From the NCBI GenBank assembly GCA_902790625.1, contig CADASP010000004.1:61836-125835 (forward strand): DNA of 64,000 nucleotides. Reading direction: 5' to 3'. Below, piece after piece: positions 43,891-53,102 of the stretch. Below the pieces are notes generated by a model. That model did not search any database. It had not been told where the DNA came from and saw only the letters and a list, made by a program, of their open reading frames with translations. Position numbers and translations under genes: made by a program. This DNA comes from an uncultured Prevotellaceae bacterium. GTDB taxonomy: Bacteria; Bacteroidota; Bacteroidia; Bacteroidales; Bacteroidaceae. Position 1 is the stretch's first letter, and each line of letters opens with the position of its first letter.

Positions 43891-44922
43891 CTATTTCTCC
43901 CCCACCAATTTCATAATCATCCTCAGCCGATTCACGAACTTACGTTTTTCAGCTTCACTTGAAGTGATGTCAGTAGTGAGATATCGCTGCCGAACGGTCA
44001 TAGAGGCATTCAGCCGTTTGTCCACCTCCTTCGTAATGCAAGAAGCGACTAATATCGTGACTGCATCGGGATATTCTGCCAATGTATTCTCAAAAGACTT
44101 GAACATGGCTCCCAACCTTTCCAAAGCCCCTGCAGGATCAAGTCCCGACTTGATTTCGATGATGCCGACGATAGACCCAGCATCGTTGTACATGGTCACA
44201 TCAGGTTCAGACGAGAACAGGATAGAATATCCATTAACAAGATGAATCTTCTTCACTTCGTCGATGTCGGCATTGGCATCCCACAGGGCAATCTCGGTCA
44301 GCACGTCTTTTTTGTTCTCTACCGACGAGATCTCGTTGTGGGCAAACAGTCCATTGAAAATAATCTTTCGGATAACGCGCTCGCCTTCGGCACCTATTTG
44401 ATTGCGCCATGATCCATCGATTTTCACTCCTGCTGTTGCGTACATCATGCCCTCAATCTCTTTTTCGGTAATTTCTGACGCTAAAGTGACGAGTAATGAC
44501 ATCGTTTCATTGATGGTCTTCAGCAGTTTCTCTATATGATTCTGAGCCAAACGGCCAGCTTCAACTTTGCCCTCTTCGATTCTGTTCACACTCGACACTC
44601 CCGTCATTATTGCCAAACCTTTCTGTGGCAGCAAAGCCACAGAGCGATAATACTTCAGAAACGATGGGTTCAACTGTAGTACTTTCGGATGCAGAAACAC
44701 CAGCATCGGCTCAATCTTGTTTGCCTGTAAAATGTCCCAGGCTTCCTCGCCAACACTCCATTTGCTTCTTTCATCCCAATTGAGCTTGGCACCCTCGACA
44801 CGTGCAAACTTTCTGATTTTCATGAACAGTTCAAAATAGCCTTCAGAGCGAAGTCTATTGTAAGTGAACGTTGAGCGCAGGAAATAGCTCTCCTTCACAA
44901 CTGATTCTGGAACTTCAAGCAT
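43891..44922 (-). CDS. Type II restriction endonuclease of the split-methyltransferase cassette
   Basis: 343 residues, no signal peptide. A PD-(D/E)xK-like core is visible: 'EPDVTMYND' near 238-246 and 'VGIIEIKSGLDP' near 251-262 (E-x-K). The N-terminal part has 'MLVFLHPKVLQLNPSFLKYY' and 'LLPQKGLAIMTGVSS'. The overall look is that of XcyI-like enzymes (CCCGGG), an assignment from memory that I hold only weakly; the site could also be degenerate, as in AvaI/AquI-type CYCGRG. It begins 3 bp after the methyltransferase beta gene and is less G/C-rich than the flanking housekeeping genes, suggesting acquisition by transfer. Confidence 0.75.
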   Translation of the reverse strand: MLEVPESVVKESYFLRSTFTYNRLRSEGYFELFMKIRKFARVEGAKLNWDERSKWSVGEEAWDILQANKIEPMLVFLHPKVLQLNPSFLKYYRSVALLPQKGLAIMTGVSSVNRIEEGKVEAGRLAQNHIEKLLKTINETMSLLVTLASEITEKEIEGMMYATAGVKIDGSWRNQIGAEGERVIRKIIFNGLFAHNEISSVENKKDVLTEIALWDANADIDEVKKIHLVNGYSILFSSEPDVTMYNDAGSIVGIIEIKSGLDPAGALERLGAMFKSFENTLAEYPDAVTILVASCITKEVDKRLNASMTVRQRYLTTDITSSEAEKRKFVNRLRMIMKLVGEK

Positions 44923-44925
44923 AGC

Positions 44926-45336
44926 CTAATCCTCTTTTTCAAAAAATTGTTTCATCACTTCCGTGGCAATCGCCTCGGCCAGCTTCGGCGGCACAGCATT
45001 GCCAACCTGACCAAACTGGGTCATCGTCGTCTTACGCTTTGAACTGTAAGAGTCGAGGCGCACGCCCTTAAACTCCCAATCTAAAGGGAACGTCTGTAGG
45101 CACGCCAATTCGCGAACCGTCAGCATACGGTCTTCATACGGATGGATAAAGTCGCGATAGCCGCTACGTGTAACGGTAGGGGAAGGCTTCGAAGGGTCAA
45201 GTCTACGATAAGTCGAGCCGAAAGTCTGCTCCACCTCCGACAATTTCCCACCAATGGGAACTCGCTTGATTTTCTCCAATGTTGACGGCGAATGTGCTGT
45301 CACCTGATGGTTTGGTAAATGCTGTTTAATAGCCAT
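44926..45336 (-). CDS. Cytosine-C5 DNA methyltransferase, C-terminal (beta) part
   Basis: 136 residues, start MAIKQHLPNHQVTAHSPSTL. It contains the target-recognition region, motif IX-like 'RDFIHPYEDRMLTVRELACL' with 'QTFP', and motif X 'QFGQVGNAVPPKLAEAIA'. Motifs I to VIII are missing; they are in the gene at 45326-46051. The two reading frames overlap by 11 bases in different frames (ATGGCTATTAA: start of this one, stop of the other). Division between motif VIII and the recognition region is where the two subunits of M.AquI are divided. So this is either a true second subunit or the outcome of a frameshift in a single gene. Confidence 0.88.
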   Translation of the reverse strand: MAIKQHLPNHQVTAHSPSTLEKIKRVPIGGKLSEVEQTFGSTYRRLDPSKPSPTVTRSGYRDFIHPYEDRMLTVRELACLQTFPLDWEFKGVRLDSYSSKRKTTMTQFGQVGNAVPPKLAEAIATEVMKQFFEKED

Positions 45337-46051
45337 ATTTCTCTCTCCTTTCTTTAATTGTTCCTGCTACGCGCTGAGCTGTCTCAGAAGGCTCATCAGG
45401 CTCTGGCAAATCGCCGATGGCATCCCACACCGTCTTCTTTGGTTCAAACACATGAGGAGCAGGGTAAAAGAAATTTTTGCCCATACGGTTGCCAACAATA
45501 ATCAGTCGTTCTCGATTTTGTGGAACGCCATAGTCGACAGCATTCAGCACCTGAGGCGTGCTAATCGAATAACGATACTTCTGTCCGCCATATTCAATTG
45601 GTTTCCCCAGCTCCTCTATTAACAACTGCATAGCCCGCCCATGATCCCAGTTCGTCAATCCCTTAACATTCTCAAGAACAAAGCCCTTCGGCAAAGTTTC
45701 CCTCACAATCCGAACATATTCAAAAAGCAGACGGCCACGCTCGTCATCAAGCCCCTTGCGCAATCCAGCAAGGCTGAAGCTTTGGCATGGAGGCCCGCCG
45801 ATGACCAGTGCGGCTTCACCGACCTTCAGCCCGGCAGCATCAAGAACTTCCTGCCCCGTCACCTCCACAATACTTTTATTGATGATGGCCATTTCTGGTT
45901 TGTTGGTACGCAGTGTATCGCAGCAAGAAGGATCAACCTCTACTGCAACAACCACCTGAAAGCCCGCACACTCAAAGCCTATGTCAAGCCCACCAGCTCC
46001 AGAAAACAAGCTGATGACCTTTTCTTTTTGTTGTTTTTCTTTTTGTTGCAT
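45326..46051 (-). CDS. Cytosine-C5 DNA methyltransferase, N-terminal catalytic (alpha) part
   Basis: 241 residues. Motif I 'ISLFSGAGGLDIGFECAGF' (SAM binding), motif IV 'VIGGPPCQSFSLAG' with the catalytic Cys, motif VI 'GFVLENVKG' and motif VIII 'YGVPQNRERLIIVG' are all present and in order. It ends KERREKYGY just where a normal enzyme would enter the recognition domain, carried by the overlapping next gene. Methylates cytosine within a specific site to protect it from the partner nuclease at 43891-44922. Lys/Gln-rich first 12 residues. First gene of a three-gene leftward cassette. Confidence 0.9.
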   Translation of the reverse strand: MQQKEKQQKEKVISLFSGAGGLDIGFECAGFQVVVAVEVDPSCCDTLRTNKPEMAIINKSIVEVTGQEVLDAAGLKVGEAALVIGGPPCQSFSLAGLRKGLDDERGRLLFEYVRIVRETLPKGFVLENVKGLTNWDHGRAMQLLIEELGKPIEYGGQKYRYSISTPQVLNAVDYGVPQNRERLIIVGNRMGKNFFYPAPHVFEPKKTVWDAIGDLPEPDEPSETAQRVAGTIKERREKYGY

Positions 46052-46070
46052 AATATATTCTCAACGGCTG

Positions 46071-46078
46071 CAAAATTA
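46071..46078 (-). promoter_or_regulatory. Possible -7 element of the restriction-modification cassette
   Basis: Minus-strand TAATTTTG 20 bases before the start at 46051. The -33 region is not convincing. Confidence 0.4.
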
Positions 46079-46263
46079 CACAAAAAAGTTAGAACTTACA
46101 TCATTTTTATACGCAAAAATAGCATAAAAAGTAATCACGTCTTTCTTTTTAACCGCACAAGTCAGAATTATTTGTCATTTACGTCAAGCTCTAATAATCA
46201 TAACTGTTTTTACTTTGACTACGTCGAAATTGCAACGTCGGGGAAAAAAAGAAACGACTTTCC

Positions 46264-46294
46264 TTTGTCCTGCCCCCTTTTTTTCGTAACTTTG
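46264..46294 (+). promoter_or_regulatory. Promoter of dnaE
   Basis: TTTG (46264-46267), 19 bp, TAACTTTG (46287-46294), 22 bases before the start codon. Confidence 0.75.
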
Positions 46295-46316
46295 CAAGCT
46301 GAGACAATAAAAAAAT

Positions 46317-49300
46317 ATGGAAGACTTTATACATCTGCACGTTCATACGTACTATTCAATCCTCGACGGACAGTCGAAAATAAAGAACTTGGTGGACAAG
46401 GCGCTGAAGGACGGCCAGCGCGGCCTGGCCATCACCGACCACGGCGACATGTTTGGCATCAAGGAGTTTCACGACATCTGCGTGGGCGTGAACAAAGAGC
46501 GCAAGAAGCAGGGACAGGAGCTCTTCAAGCCCATCTTTGGCTGCGAGATGTACGTCTCGCGCCATGGCTCGAAGTCGCTGCGCCGTGGCAAGGAGGACCA
46601 GAGCGGCTACCACCTCATCGTGCTGGCCAAGAACTATGTGGGCTACAAGAACCTGATCAAACTGGTGAGCCGCTCTTGGACTGACGGCTACTACATGCGC
46701 CCCCGCACCGACCGCGACGACCTGGAGCGCTACCATGAGGGGCTTATCGTGTGCTCGGCTTGCATCGCCGGCGAGGTGCCCAAGAAAATTCTGAATGGTG
46801 ACATGGCTGGTGCCCGCGAGGCCGTGGAGTGGTATCACCGTGTGTTTGGCGACGACTACTACCTGGAGCTGCAGCGCCACGAGGTGACCGACCCCACCAT
46901 CCGCGCCAACCGCGAGACATTCCCCCTACAGCAGCAGGCCAACAAGGTGCTCATCGAGCTGGCTCGCGAATATGGCATCAAGCTCATCTGCACCAACGAC
47001 GTGCACTTCGTGGACCAAGAGAACGCCGAGGCCCACGACCACCTGCTCTGCCTCAGCACCGGCAAGGACCTCGACGACCCCTCGCGCATGCTCTACTCCA
47101 AGCAGGAGTGGTTCAAGACCAAGGCCGAGATGAACGCCATCTTCAGCGACGTGCCCGAAGCCCTGTCGAACACGCTGGAGATTCTGGACAAGGTGGAAAT
47201 CTACTCGCTCGACCACGACCCCATCATGCCCTTCTTCCCCATCCCCGAGAGCTTCGGCACCGAGGAGGAGTGGCGCAAAAAATTCACCGAGGACGACCTC
47301 TACCGCGAGTTCACCACCGACGAGAACGGCGACAACCCCCTGCCCGCCGACGCTGCCGACAAGAAGATTGCCAAGCTGGGCGGCTACGACAAGATATACC
47401 GCATCAAGTTCGAGGCCGACTACTTGGCGAAGCTGGCGTATGAGGGAGCAAGAAAAAGATACGGAGTAGCTCCACAAGTAGCCCAACAAGCCCCCCCTAC
47501 TGCCCCCGAAGTAGCCCCCCCTACTGCCCCCGAGGGGGCTTCTATAGCTTCACTGGTAGACAACGGGTCTTTAGTAGCCCCCTCGGGGGCTGAGGGGGGG
47601 GCTTCTGGAGCTTCTGTGGCTGGTGGAGCTTTACCCAAGGAGGTTGACGACCGCATCCGCTTCGAACTGCACATCATGAAGACAATGGGATTCCCCGGCT
47701 ACTTCCTCATCGTGCAGGACTTCATCAACTCGGCGCGCGACGAACTCGACGTGATGGTAGGTCCCGGCCGTGGCAGTGCCGCCGGCAGCGTGGTGGCCTA
47801 CTGCTTGGGCATCACCAAGATCGACCCTCTGAAATACGACCTGCTGTTCGAGCGTTTCCTCAACCCCGACCGTATCTCGCTGCCTGATATCGACACCGAC
47901 TTCGACGACGACGGCCGTGGCCGCGTGCTGAAGTGGGTGGAGGACAAGTATGGCCACGAGAACTGCGCGCATATCATCACCTACGCCTCGATGGCCACGA
48001 AGAACAGTATCAAGGACGTGGCGCGCGTGGAAAAGGTGCCGCTGGCCATCAGCAACGCCCTGTGCAAGGCCATCCCCGACCGTCTGCCCGATGGCATGAA
48101 GATGAACCTGAGCAACGCCATCAAGTGCACCCGCGAGCTGCAAGAGGCCGAGGCCAGCACCGACCCGGCACTGGCCAACACCATCAAATATGCCAAGATG
48201 CTCGAAGGAACCGTCCGCGGCACGGGCATCCACGCCTGTGGCTTCATCATCTGCCGCGACCCCATCAGCGACTGGGTGCCCGTGAGCACCGCCGACGACC
48301 CCGACTTCAAGGACACGAAGACCAACTGCACACAGTACGACGGACACGTCATCGAGTCGACGGGGCTCATCAAGATGGACTTCCTCGGGCTGAAGACGCT
48401 CTCGGAGCTGAAGGAGGCCTGTGCCAACATCAAGCTGACGCGCGGCATCGACGTGGACCTGGACACCATCCCCATCGACGACCCGAAGACCTACGAACTC
48501 TATCAGCAGGGGCGCACCATCGGCACCTTCCAGTTTGAGTCGAGCGGCATGCAGAAGTATCTGCGCGAGCTGCACCCCACCGTCTTCGAAGACCTCATCG
48601 CCATGAACGCCCTCTACCGACCGGGGCCTATGGACTATATCCCGCAGTTCATCGCCCGCAAGAACGGCCGCGAGGAAATCAAGTACGACATCCCCTGCAT
48701 GGAGAAATACCTGAAGGACACCTACGGCATCACCGTCTATCAGGAGCAGGTGATGCTGCTGAGCCGACAGCTGGCCGACTTCACACGTGGCGAGAGCGAT
48801 GCCCTGCGCAAGGCCATGGGTAAGAAGAAGAAGGACATCGTAGACGCGATGAAACCGAAGTTTATTGAGGGTGGCAAGAGGAACGGGCACGACGAGAAAG
48901 TGCTCGACAAGATTTGGGCCGACTGGGAGAAGTTTGCCTCTTACGCCTTCAACAAGAGTCATGCCGCCTGCTACTCATGGGTGGCCTATCAGACAGCCTA
49001 CCTGAAGGCCAACTACCCCGCCGAGTTCATGGCCGCCATCATGACGCGCCGCCGCGACCAAATCACAGAGATTACCAAGCTCATGGACGAGTGCAAGCAG
49101 ATGGGCATCGCCACGCTGGGACCCGACGTGAACGAGTCGTACCTGAAGTTTGGTGTGAACCAGAAGGGCGAGATTCGCTTCGGACTGGCCGCCATCAAGG
49201 GTATGGGCGACGCCGCCGCACACGCCATCATCCGCGAGCGACAAGAGAACGGCCCCTACAAGAGCATCTTCGACTTTGCACAGCGCGTCAGCTTCGCCAA

Positions 49301-50186
49301 CGTGAACCGCAAGGCTTTTGAGAGCCTGGCGCTGAGTGGCGGCTTCGACAGCTTCGGCATCCGCCGCGAGACCTTCTTCGCCGAGAATGCCAAGGGCGAG
49401 GTGTTCCTCGACACACTGGTGCGCTACGGACAGCTCTACCAACAGGCGAAGAGCGAGGCTCAGAACTCACTCTTCGGTGGATTCGACGAGGTGGAGATTG
49501 CCACCCCGCCCATCCCCAAGACCGACATCCGCTGGAGCGACATTGAGCGACTGAACAAGGAGCGCGACTTGGTGGGCATCTACCTCTCGGCTCATCCGCT
49601 CGACGAGTTCCGCATCGTGCTCGACAACTTGTGCAACACCACCTGTCAGGAATTGGCCGACGTGCAGCAGCTGAAGGGGCGCGCCACCGTGGTGCTGGGA
49701 GGCATCGTCACGGGGGTGCGGCAGAAGTTCACCAAGCGTGGCGAGCCTTGTGGCTTCGTCACCATCGAAGACTATGAGGGCGGCGGCGAGCTGGCACTCT
49801 TCGGTCAAGACTGGGGACGCTGGAACGGCATGTTCACCGAGGGAGCCTCGGTGTTCATCACGGCCAAGCTGCAGCCACGCTTCCGCGACAGCGAACAAAT
49901 GGAACTGAAGGTGCAGAACGTGGAATACCTGCAGACGGTGAAAGACAAGGCCGTCGACCGCATCACCATCTCGGTAATCAGCGACATGCTCAACGAGGAC
50001 ATGCTGGCCGAGCTGAACACCCAGCTGACCGAGCATCCCGGCAAGACGAAGCTCTTCTTCCAGCTGCGCGACACCTCAGGCGACAAGCATGTGCTGCTGC
50101 GCTCGCAGAGCATGTTCGTCGACGTGAAGTACACCCTCATCGACTACATCGAGCGCACCGATGGCCTCGACTACAAAATCAACTGA
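46317..50186 (+). CDS. dnaE: DNA polymerase III alpha subunit with a repeat-derived insertion
   Basis: 1289 residues. Replicative polymerase. The PHP domain opens 'FIHLHVHTYYSILDGQSKI' and 'LAITDHGDMFG'. The palm core has 'MVGPGRGSAAGSVVAYCLGI' and 'ISLPDIDTDFDDDGR' (catalytic Asp triad with a third downstream), then 'YRPGPMDYIPQFIARKNG' and 'YGITVYQEQVM'; the OB fold is near 'GRATVVLGGIVTGVRQKFT'. Residues 384-438 (47466-47630), between 'ARKRYG' and 'LPKEVDDRIRFELHIM', are an Ala/Pro/Gly/Ser-rich stretch encoded by the GCCCCCTCGGGGGC palindrome; in orthologues these parts are expected to be nearly joined. No intein motifs are in it. Frame and all catalytic motifs are kept. Confidence 0.97.
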   Translation: MEDFIHLHVHTYYSILDGQSKIKNLVDKALKDGQRGLAITDHGDMFGIKEFHDICVGVNKERKKQGQELFKPIFGCEMYVSRHGSKSLRRGKEDQSGYHLIVLAKNYVGYKNLIKLVSRSWTDGYYMRPRTDRDDLERYHEGLIVCSACIAGEVPKKILNGDMAGAREAVEWYHRVFGDDYYLELQRHEVTDPTIRANRETFPLQQQANKVLIELAREYGIKLICTNDVHFVDQENAEAHDHLLCLSTGKDLDDPSRMLYSKQEWFKTKAEMNAIFSDVPEALSNTLEILDKVEIYSLDHDPIMPFFPIPESFGTEEEWRKKFTEDDLYREFTTDENGDNPLPADAADKKIAKLGGYDKIYRIKFEADYLAKLAYEGARKRYGVAPQVAQQAPPTAPEVAPPTAPEGASIASLVDNGSLVAPSGAEGGASGASVAGGALPKEVDDRIRFELHIMKTMGFPGYFLIVQDFINSARDELDVMVGPGRGSAAGSVVAYCLGITKIDPLKYDLLFERFLNPDRISLPDIDTDFDDDGRGRVLKWVEDKYGHENCAHIITYASMATKNSIKDVARVEKVPLAISNALCKAIPDRLPDGMKMNLSNAIKCTRELQEAEASTDPALANTIKYAKMLEGTVRGTGIHACGFIICRDPISDWVPVSTADDPDFKDTKTNCTQYDGHVIESTGLIKMDFLGLKTLSELKEACANIKLTRGIDVDLDTIPIDDPKTYELYQQGRTIGTFQFESSGMQKYLRELHPTVFEDLIAMNALYRPGPMDYIPQFIARKNGREEIKYDIPCMEKYLKDTYGITVYQEQVMLLSRQLADFTRGESDALRKAMGKKKKDIVDAMKPKFIEGGKRNGHDEKVLDKIWADWEKFASYAFNKSHAACYSWVAYQTAYLKANYPAEFMAAIMTRRRDQITEITKLMDECKQMGIATLGPDVNESYLKFGVNQKGEIRFGLAAIKGMGDAAAHAIIRERQENGPYKSIFDFAQRVSFANVNRKAFESLALSGGFDSFGIRRETFFAENAKGEVFLDTLVRYGQLYQQAKSEAQNSLFGGFDEVEIATPPIPKTDIRWSDIERLNKERDLVGIYLSAHPLDEFRIVLDNLCNTTCQELADVQQLKGRATVVLGGIVTGVRQKFTKRGEPCGFVTIEDYEGGGELALFGQDWGRWNGMFTEGASVFITAKLQPRFRDSEQMELKVQNVEYLQTVKDKAVDRITISVISDMLNEDMLAELNTQLTEHPGKTKLFFQLRDTSGDKHVLLRSQSMFVDVKYTLIDYIERTDGLDYKIN
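47466..47630. repeat. GCCCCCTCGGGGGC palindromic repeat inside dnaE
   Basis: AGCCCCCCCTACTGCCCCCG and AGCCCCCCTACTGCCCCCGA, a loop, then TAGTAGCCCCCTCGGGGGCT and GAGGGGGGGGCT. It matches the intergenic element at 16231-16321 in both arms and differs in the loop. Length is kept at a multiple of three and no stop codon appears. Confidence 0.92.
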
Positions 50187-50243
50187 ACGCGCTATAGCCA
50201 CAGGCCGCAGTGCGCCGACCATTTCGTCGGCGATGGAAAAAAA

Positions 50244-50696
50244 TTATGTGAACAGGCGGAAACCATAGATGAGCACCACGTAGCGGAAGATTTTTCCGAG
50301 CGTGATGCTCACGAAGGTGATGACGGGGTTGGCACGCATCAGTCCCAGCAGGATGGTGATGGCGCTGCCCAGCAGGGGGATGAAAGCGAAGAAGCCCATC
50401 CAGGCGCCGCGCCCACCCATGAACCGCTTGGCACGCTCCATGCTCTCTGGACTGACGTGCAGATACTTCTCGAACCACTCCACGCGCCCCAGTCGGCCAA
50501 TGAAGTAGTTGACCACCGACCCCAGTACATTACCCACCGTGCCATAAATCATCAGCAGCCACGGGTCGAGGCCGGCAGTCATCAGGCCCACCATCACCGC
50601 CTCGCTGCTGAAAGGGAAGAAGCTGCCCGCCAGAAAAGCGGCTATCAGCATGCCCCAGTAGCCATAGCTTTGCAGAAGCTCGATGAAAACCTCCAT
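50244..50696 (-). CDS. DedA/VTT-family inner-membrane protein (YqaA-like)
   Basis: 150 residues. Four or so hydrophobic segments ('YWGMLIAAFLAGSFFPFSSE', 'WLLMIYGTVGNVLGSVVNYF', 'MGFFAFIPLLGSAITILLGL', 'VITFVSITLGKIFRYVVLIY'). The 'GSFFPFSSE', 'GNVLGSVVNYFIGRLG' and 'IPLLGSAIT' segments match the VTT/SNARE-associated fold of YqaA/DedA proteins, some of which move lipid carriers across membranes. Last gene of the leftward run; it follows the next membrane protein by 7 bp. Confidence 0.88.
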   Translation of the reverse strand: MEVFIELLQSYGYWGMLIAAFLAGSFFPFSSEAVMVGLMTAGLDPWLLMIYGTVGNVLGSVVNYFIGRLGRVEWFEKYLHVSPESMERAKRFMGGRGAWMGFFAFIPLLGSAITILLGLMRANPVITFVSITLGKIFRYVVLIYGFRLFT

Positions 50697-50703
50697 TTTA
50701 TGA

Positions 50704-51672
50704 TTACAAATGATGAATGCCTAATTCTGAATTCAGAAACAGGCAGAGCAGGGTAAGGGCTACGGAGATGGCGATGGCCGAGAAGAAGAAGATGCTGGAG
50801 AGGCGCGAGCTGGTGAACGTGAAGACGTGGGCAATGAGCGGACTGGCAAACAGAACGAGCAGGCGCATGAGCACATCGTAGTGCTGGGGCTGAGCCAAGA
50901 TGAAGAAGGCGGTGAGCACGGTGAGCGTGGTGAAGAAGCCGAAGAGCAGACGAATGCGAATCTTGTCCTCGAAGCTGCGGCTCCAGAAGTGCATGATGCC
51001 CACGGCAGCCAACACCAGCACAAAGAGCAGCAGGATGCCACGCTCCAACAGATAGGGGGGAAGCTGATAGTGGAGGTGGGCCAGCTCGCTGAAGTGCTCG
51101 GCCATCGGCTGAAGGTTAAAAGTCCATTGGGCGAAATCACCTCCCCAGGGCACCATCAGCCACACCAGCGCCAGCCAGTAAGGGGTGGCAAGACCGATGA
51201 GCGAGGCCAGCCAGGTGCGGACGCTGAGCGACTGCAACTGCGTGCCCATGAGCACCCACAAGGCGGGAACGTACCACAGCGCATGCACAAAGAACAGGCT
51301 GGCCACGCCCACGGCGGCGAAGGAATAGAACACGCGCCCTACCGACTGCTGGTCTTGGTAGGTCTGGAACAGCAGGATGAACGATGCCACGAAGCTCAAC
51401 TGCACGGCGGCTCCCGTGAGCTGGGGGAAGAGGAAGCAGCTCTGGCACGAAAGCAGGATGAACGCACTGGACACCATACGGCTCCTGACGCGCAGCAGCG
51501 CATTCTGGTTGCTCAGCTCCACCAGCAGATAGACCGATGCCACGAAGCATGCCAGCTGCGGCCACAACTGGCGCTGCACCAAGCCTACGGCCAGCCATAC
51601 CAGCGCGCCAAATGCCGCCGCCGTTGGCAGGGTCTTTCCTCCTTCTGCAATCCTATTCTGTAGCCGCTTCAT
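50704..51672 (-). CDS. Polytopic membrane protein of unknown function
   Basis: 322 residues with about eight hydrophobic segments (for example 'AAFGALVWLAVGLV', 'SFVASFILLF', 'ALWVLMG', 'LLFVLVLAAVGIMHF', 'ISVALTLLCLFL') and few conserved polar motifs. I know it only as a type of protein seen widely in Bacteroidales next to housekeeping genes. The start at 51672 (MKRLQNRIAEGG) is preceded by a heptamer repeat array. No functional statement is justified. Confidence 0.8.
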   Translation of the reverse strand: MKRLQNRIAEGGKTLPTAAAFGALVWLAVGLVQRQLWPQLACFVASVYLLVELSNQNALLRVRSRMVSSAFILLSCQSCFLFPQLTGAAVQLSFVASFILLFQTYQDQQSVGRVFYSFAAVGVASLFFVHALWYVPALWVLMGTQLQSLSVRTWLASLIGLATPYWLALVWLMVPWGGDFAQWTFNLQPMAEHFSELAHLHYQLPPYLLERGILLLFVLVLAAVGIMHFWSRSFEDKIRIRLLFGFFTTLTVLTAFFILAQPQHYDVLMRLLVLFASPLIAHVFTFTSSRLSSIFFFSAIAISVALTLLCLFLNSELGIHHL

Positions 51673-51675
51673 CTA

Positions 51676-51774
51676 CGTTAGACGTTGAACATTGAACGTC
51701 GAGACTCGCCATTCGCAACTCCCAACTCCTAACTCCTAACTCTTAACTCCTAACTCCTAACTCCTAACTCAAAG
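51676..51774. repeat. GTTGAAC string and AACTCCT heptamer array between purD and the membrane gene
   Basis: GACGTTGAACATTGAACGTC (51676-51696), then AACTCCT units repeated about seven times at 51724-51774, running close to the purD stop codon. It is the leader region of the 50704-51672 gene. Confidence 0.85.
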
Positions 51775-53061
51775 GTCTTTCCCGATGTCGCGGCGGAAGT
51801 AGCGGTCGGTGAACTGTATCTTCTGTGCCTCAGTGAACGACTTGGCCAGTGCCTCGGCCTTGTCGGCTCCGTAGGACGACACGGCGATGACACGGCCGCC
51901 AGCGGTGACCACCTGCCCCTCGGCATTGAGGGCGGTGCCAGCATGGAACACGATGCTGCCCTCCACGTTGTCGGTGCCTGTGATGGGGTAGCCCTTCTTG
52001 TAAGCCTGGGGATAGCCGCCGCTCACCAGCATCACGCACACGGCCGAACGGTCGTCGAACTCCACCTGTCGGCGGTCCAGGTCGCCCTGCGCCACACCTT
52101 CGAGCAGGTCTACGAGGTCACTCTTCAGGCGCAGCATCACCGTCTCGGTCTCGGGGTCGCCCATGCGGCAGTTGTATTCAATGACGTAGGGATCGCCCTG
52201 CGGACTGTTCATCAGTCCGAAGAAGATGAAACCTTTGTAGTCGATGCCCTCGGCCTTCAGTCCCTCGACGGTAGGGCGGATGATGCGGTCGTCGACCTTC
52301 TGCATCCACTCCTTGGTGGCGAAGGGCACAGGCGACACGCTGCCCATGCCACCAGTGTTCAGACCAGTGTCGCCCTCGCCGATGCGCTTGTAGTCCTTGG
52401 CTTCGGGCAGAATCTTATAGTGGTCACCATCGGTAAGCACGAAGACGGAGCACTCGATGCCGCTGAGATACTCCTCGATGACCACGCGTGCCGATGCGTT
52501 GCCAAACATGCCGTGGAGCATCTGGCGCAGTTCGCTGCGGGCCTCGTCGAGGGTGGGCACGATGAGCACGCCCTTGCCCGCACACAGGCCGTCGGCCTTC
52601 AGCACGTAGGGGGGCTGCAAGGTGTCGAGGAAGGCGAAGCCCTGCTCCAGCGTGTCGGCGGTGAAGGTGGCATAGCGTGCGGTGGGGATGCCGTGGCGCT
52701 GCATGAATGCCTTGGCAAAATCCTTTGAACCCTCTAACTGCGCTCCGGCAGCCGAGGGACCTACGACGGGCACCTCACTGGTGCGGGGGTCGCGGCGCAG
52801 GTCGTCGGCAATGCCCTTCACCAATGGGTCTTCGGGACCTACCACCACCATGTCGATGCCCTCCTGGGCCACCAGCTGTTTGATGGCCTCAAAGTCGTCG
52901 GCCTTGATGTTCACGTTCTCAGCCTGACAGGTGGCTGTGGCCACGCTGGCCGTTCCGGCGTTGCCGGGGGCGATGTAGAGTTTCTCGCACTTTGCGCTCT
53001 GCGCCATTTTCCATGCCAGGGCGTGCTCACGGCCGCCGCTGCCTAAAAGTAGAATCTTCAT
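51769..53061 (-). CDS. purD: Phosphoribosylamine-glycine ligase
   Basis: 430 residues. ATP-grasp enzyme of purine synthesis joining glycine to phosphoribosylamine. '[20 protein letters not shown]' is the N-terminal signature, '[20 protein letters not shown]' and '[17 protein letters not shown]' the ATP-grasp region, and '[18 protein letters not shown]' the metal-binding/signature block. Length is normal. Unusually for this enzyme it stands between lipid-glycan genes and two membrane protein genes rather than with other pur genes. Confidence 0.97.
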   Translation of the reverse strand: MKILLLGSGGREHALAWKMAQSAKCEKLYIAPGNAGTASVATATCQAENVNIKADDFEAIKQLVAQEGIDMVVVGPEDPLVKGIADDLRRDPRTSEVPVVGPSAAGAQLEGSKDFAKAFMQRHGIPTARYATFTADTLEQGFAFLDTLQPPYVLKADGLCAGKGVLIVPTLDEARSELRQMLHGMFGNASARVVIEEYLSGIECSVFVLTDGDHYKILPEAKDYKRIGEGDTGLNTGGMGSVSPVPFATKEWMQKVDDRIIRPTVEGLKAEGIDYKGFIFFGLMNSPQGDPYVIEYNCRMGDPETETVMLRLKSDLVDLLEGVAQGDLDRRQVEFDDRSAVCVMLVSGGYPQAYKKGYPITGTDNVEGSIVFHAGTALNAEGQVVTAGGRVIAVSSYGADKAEALAKSFTEAQKIQFTDRYFRRDIGKDL

Positions 53062-53102
53062 ATATTGTTATTGTTGAGAGTTTACAATTTAGAGACTTTA
53101 GC

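Noticed and set aside
45641..46684. 347-codon plus-strand frame across the methyltransferase and dnaE start
   Set aside because: It overlaps conserved motifs on the other strand and the start of dnaE in a wrong frame.
47466..47630. Intein in DnaE
   Set aside because: DnaE is a well-known intein host, but the insert is only 55 residues, lacks the N-terminal Cys/Ser, block B His and C-terminal His-Asn motifs, and is made of a dispersed palindrome.
50213..50232. CGCCGAC...GTCGGCG hairpin as dnaE terminator
   Set aside because: The stem is real but no T run follows on either strand, so it does not look like an intrinsic terminator.
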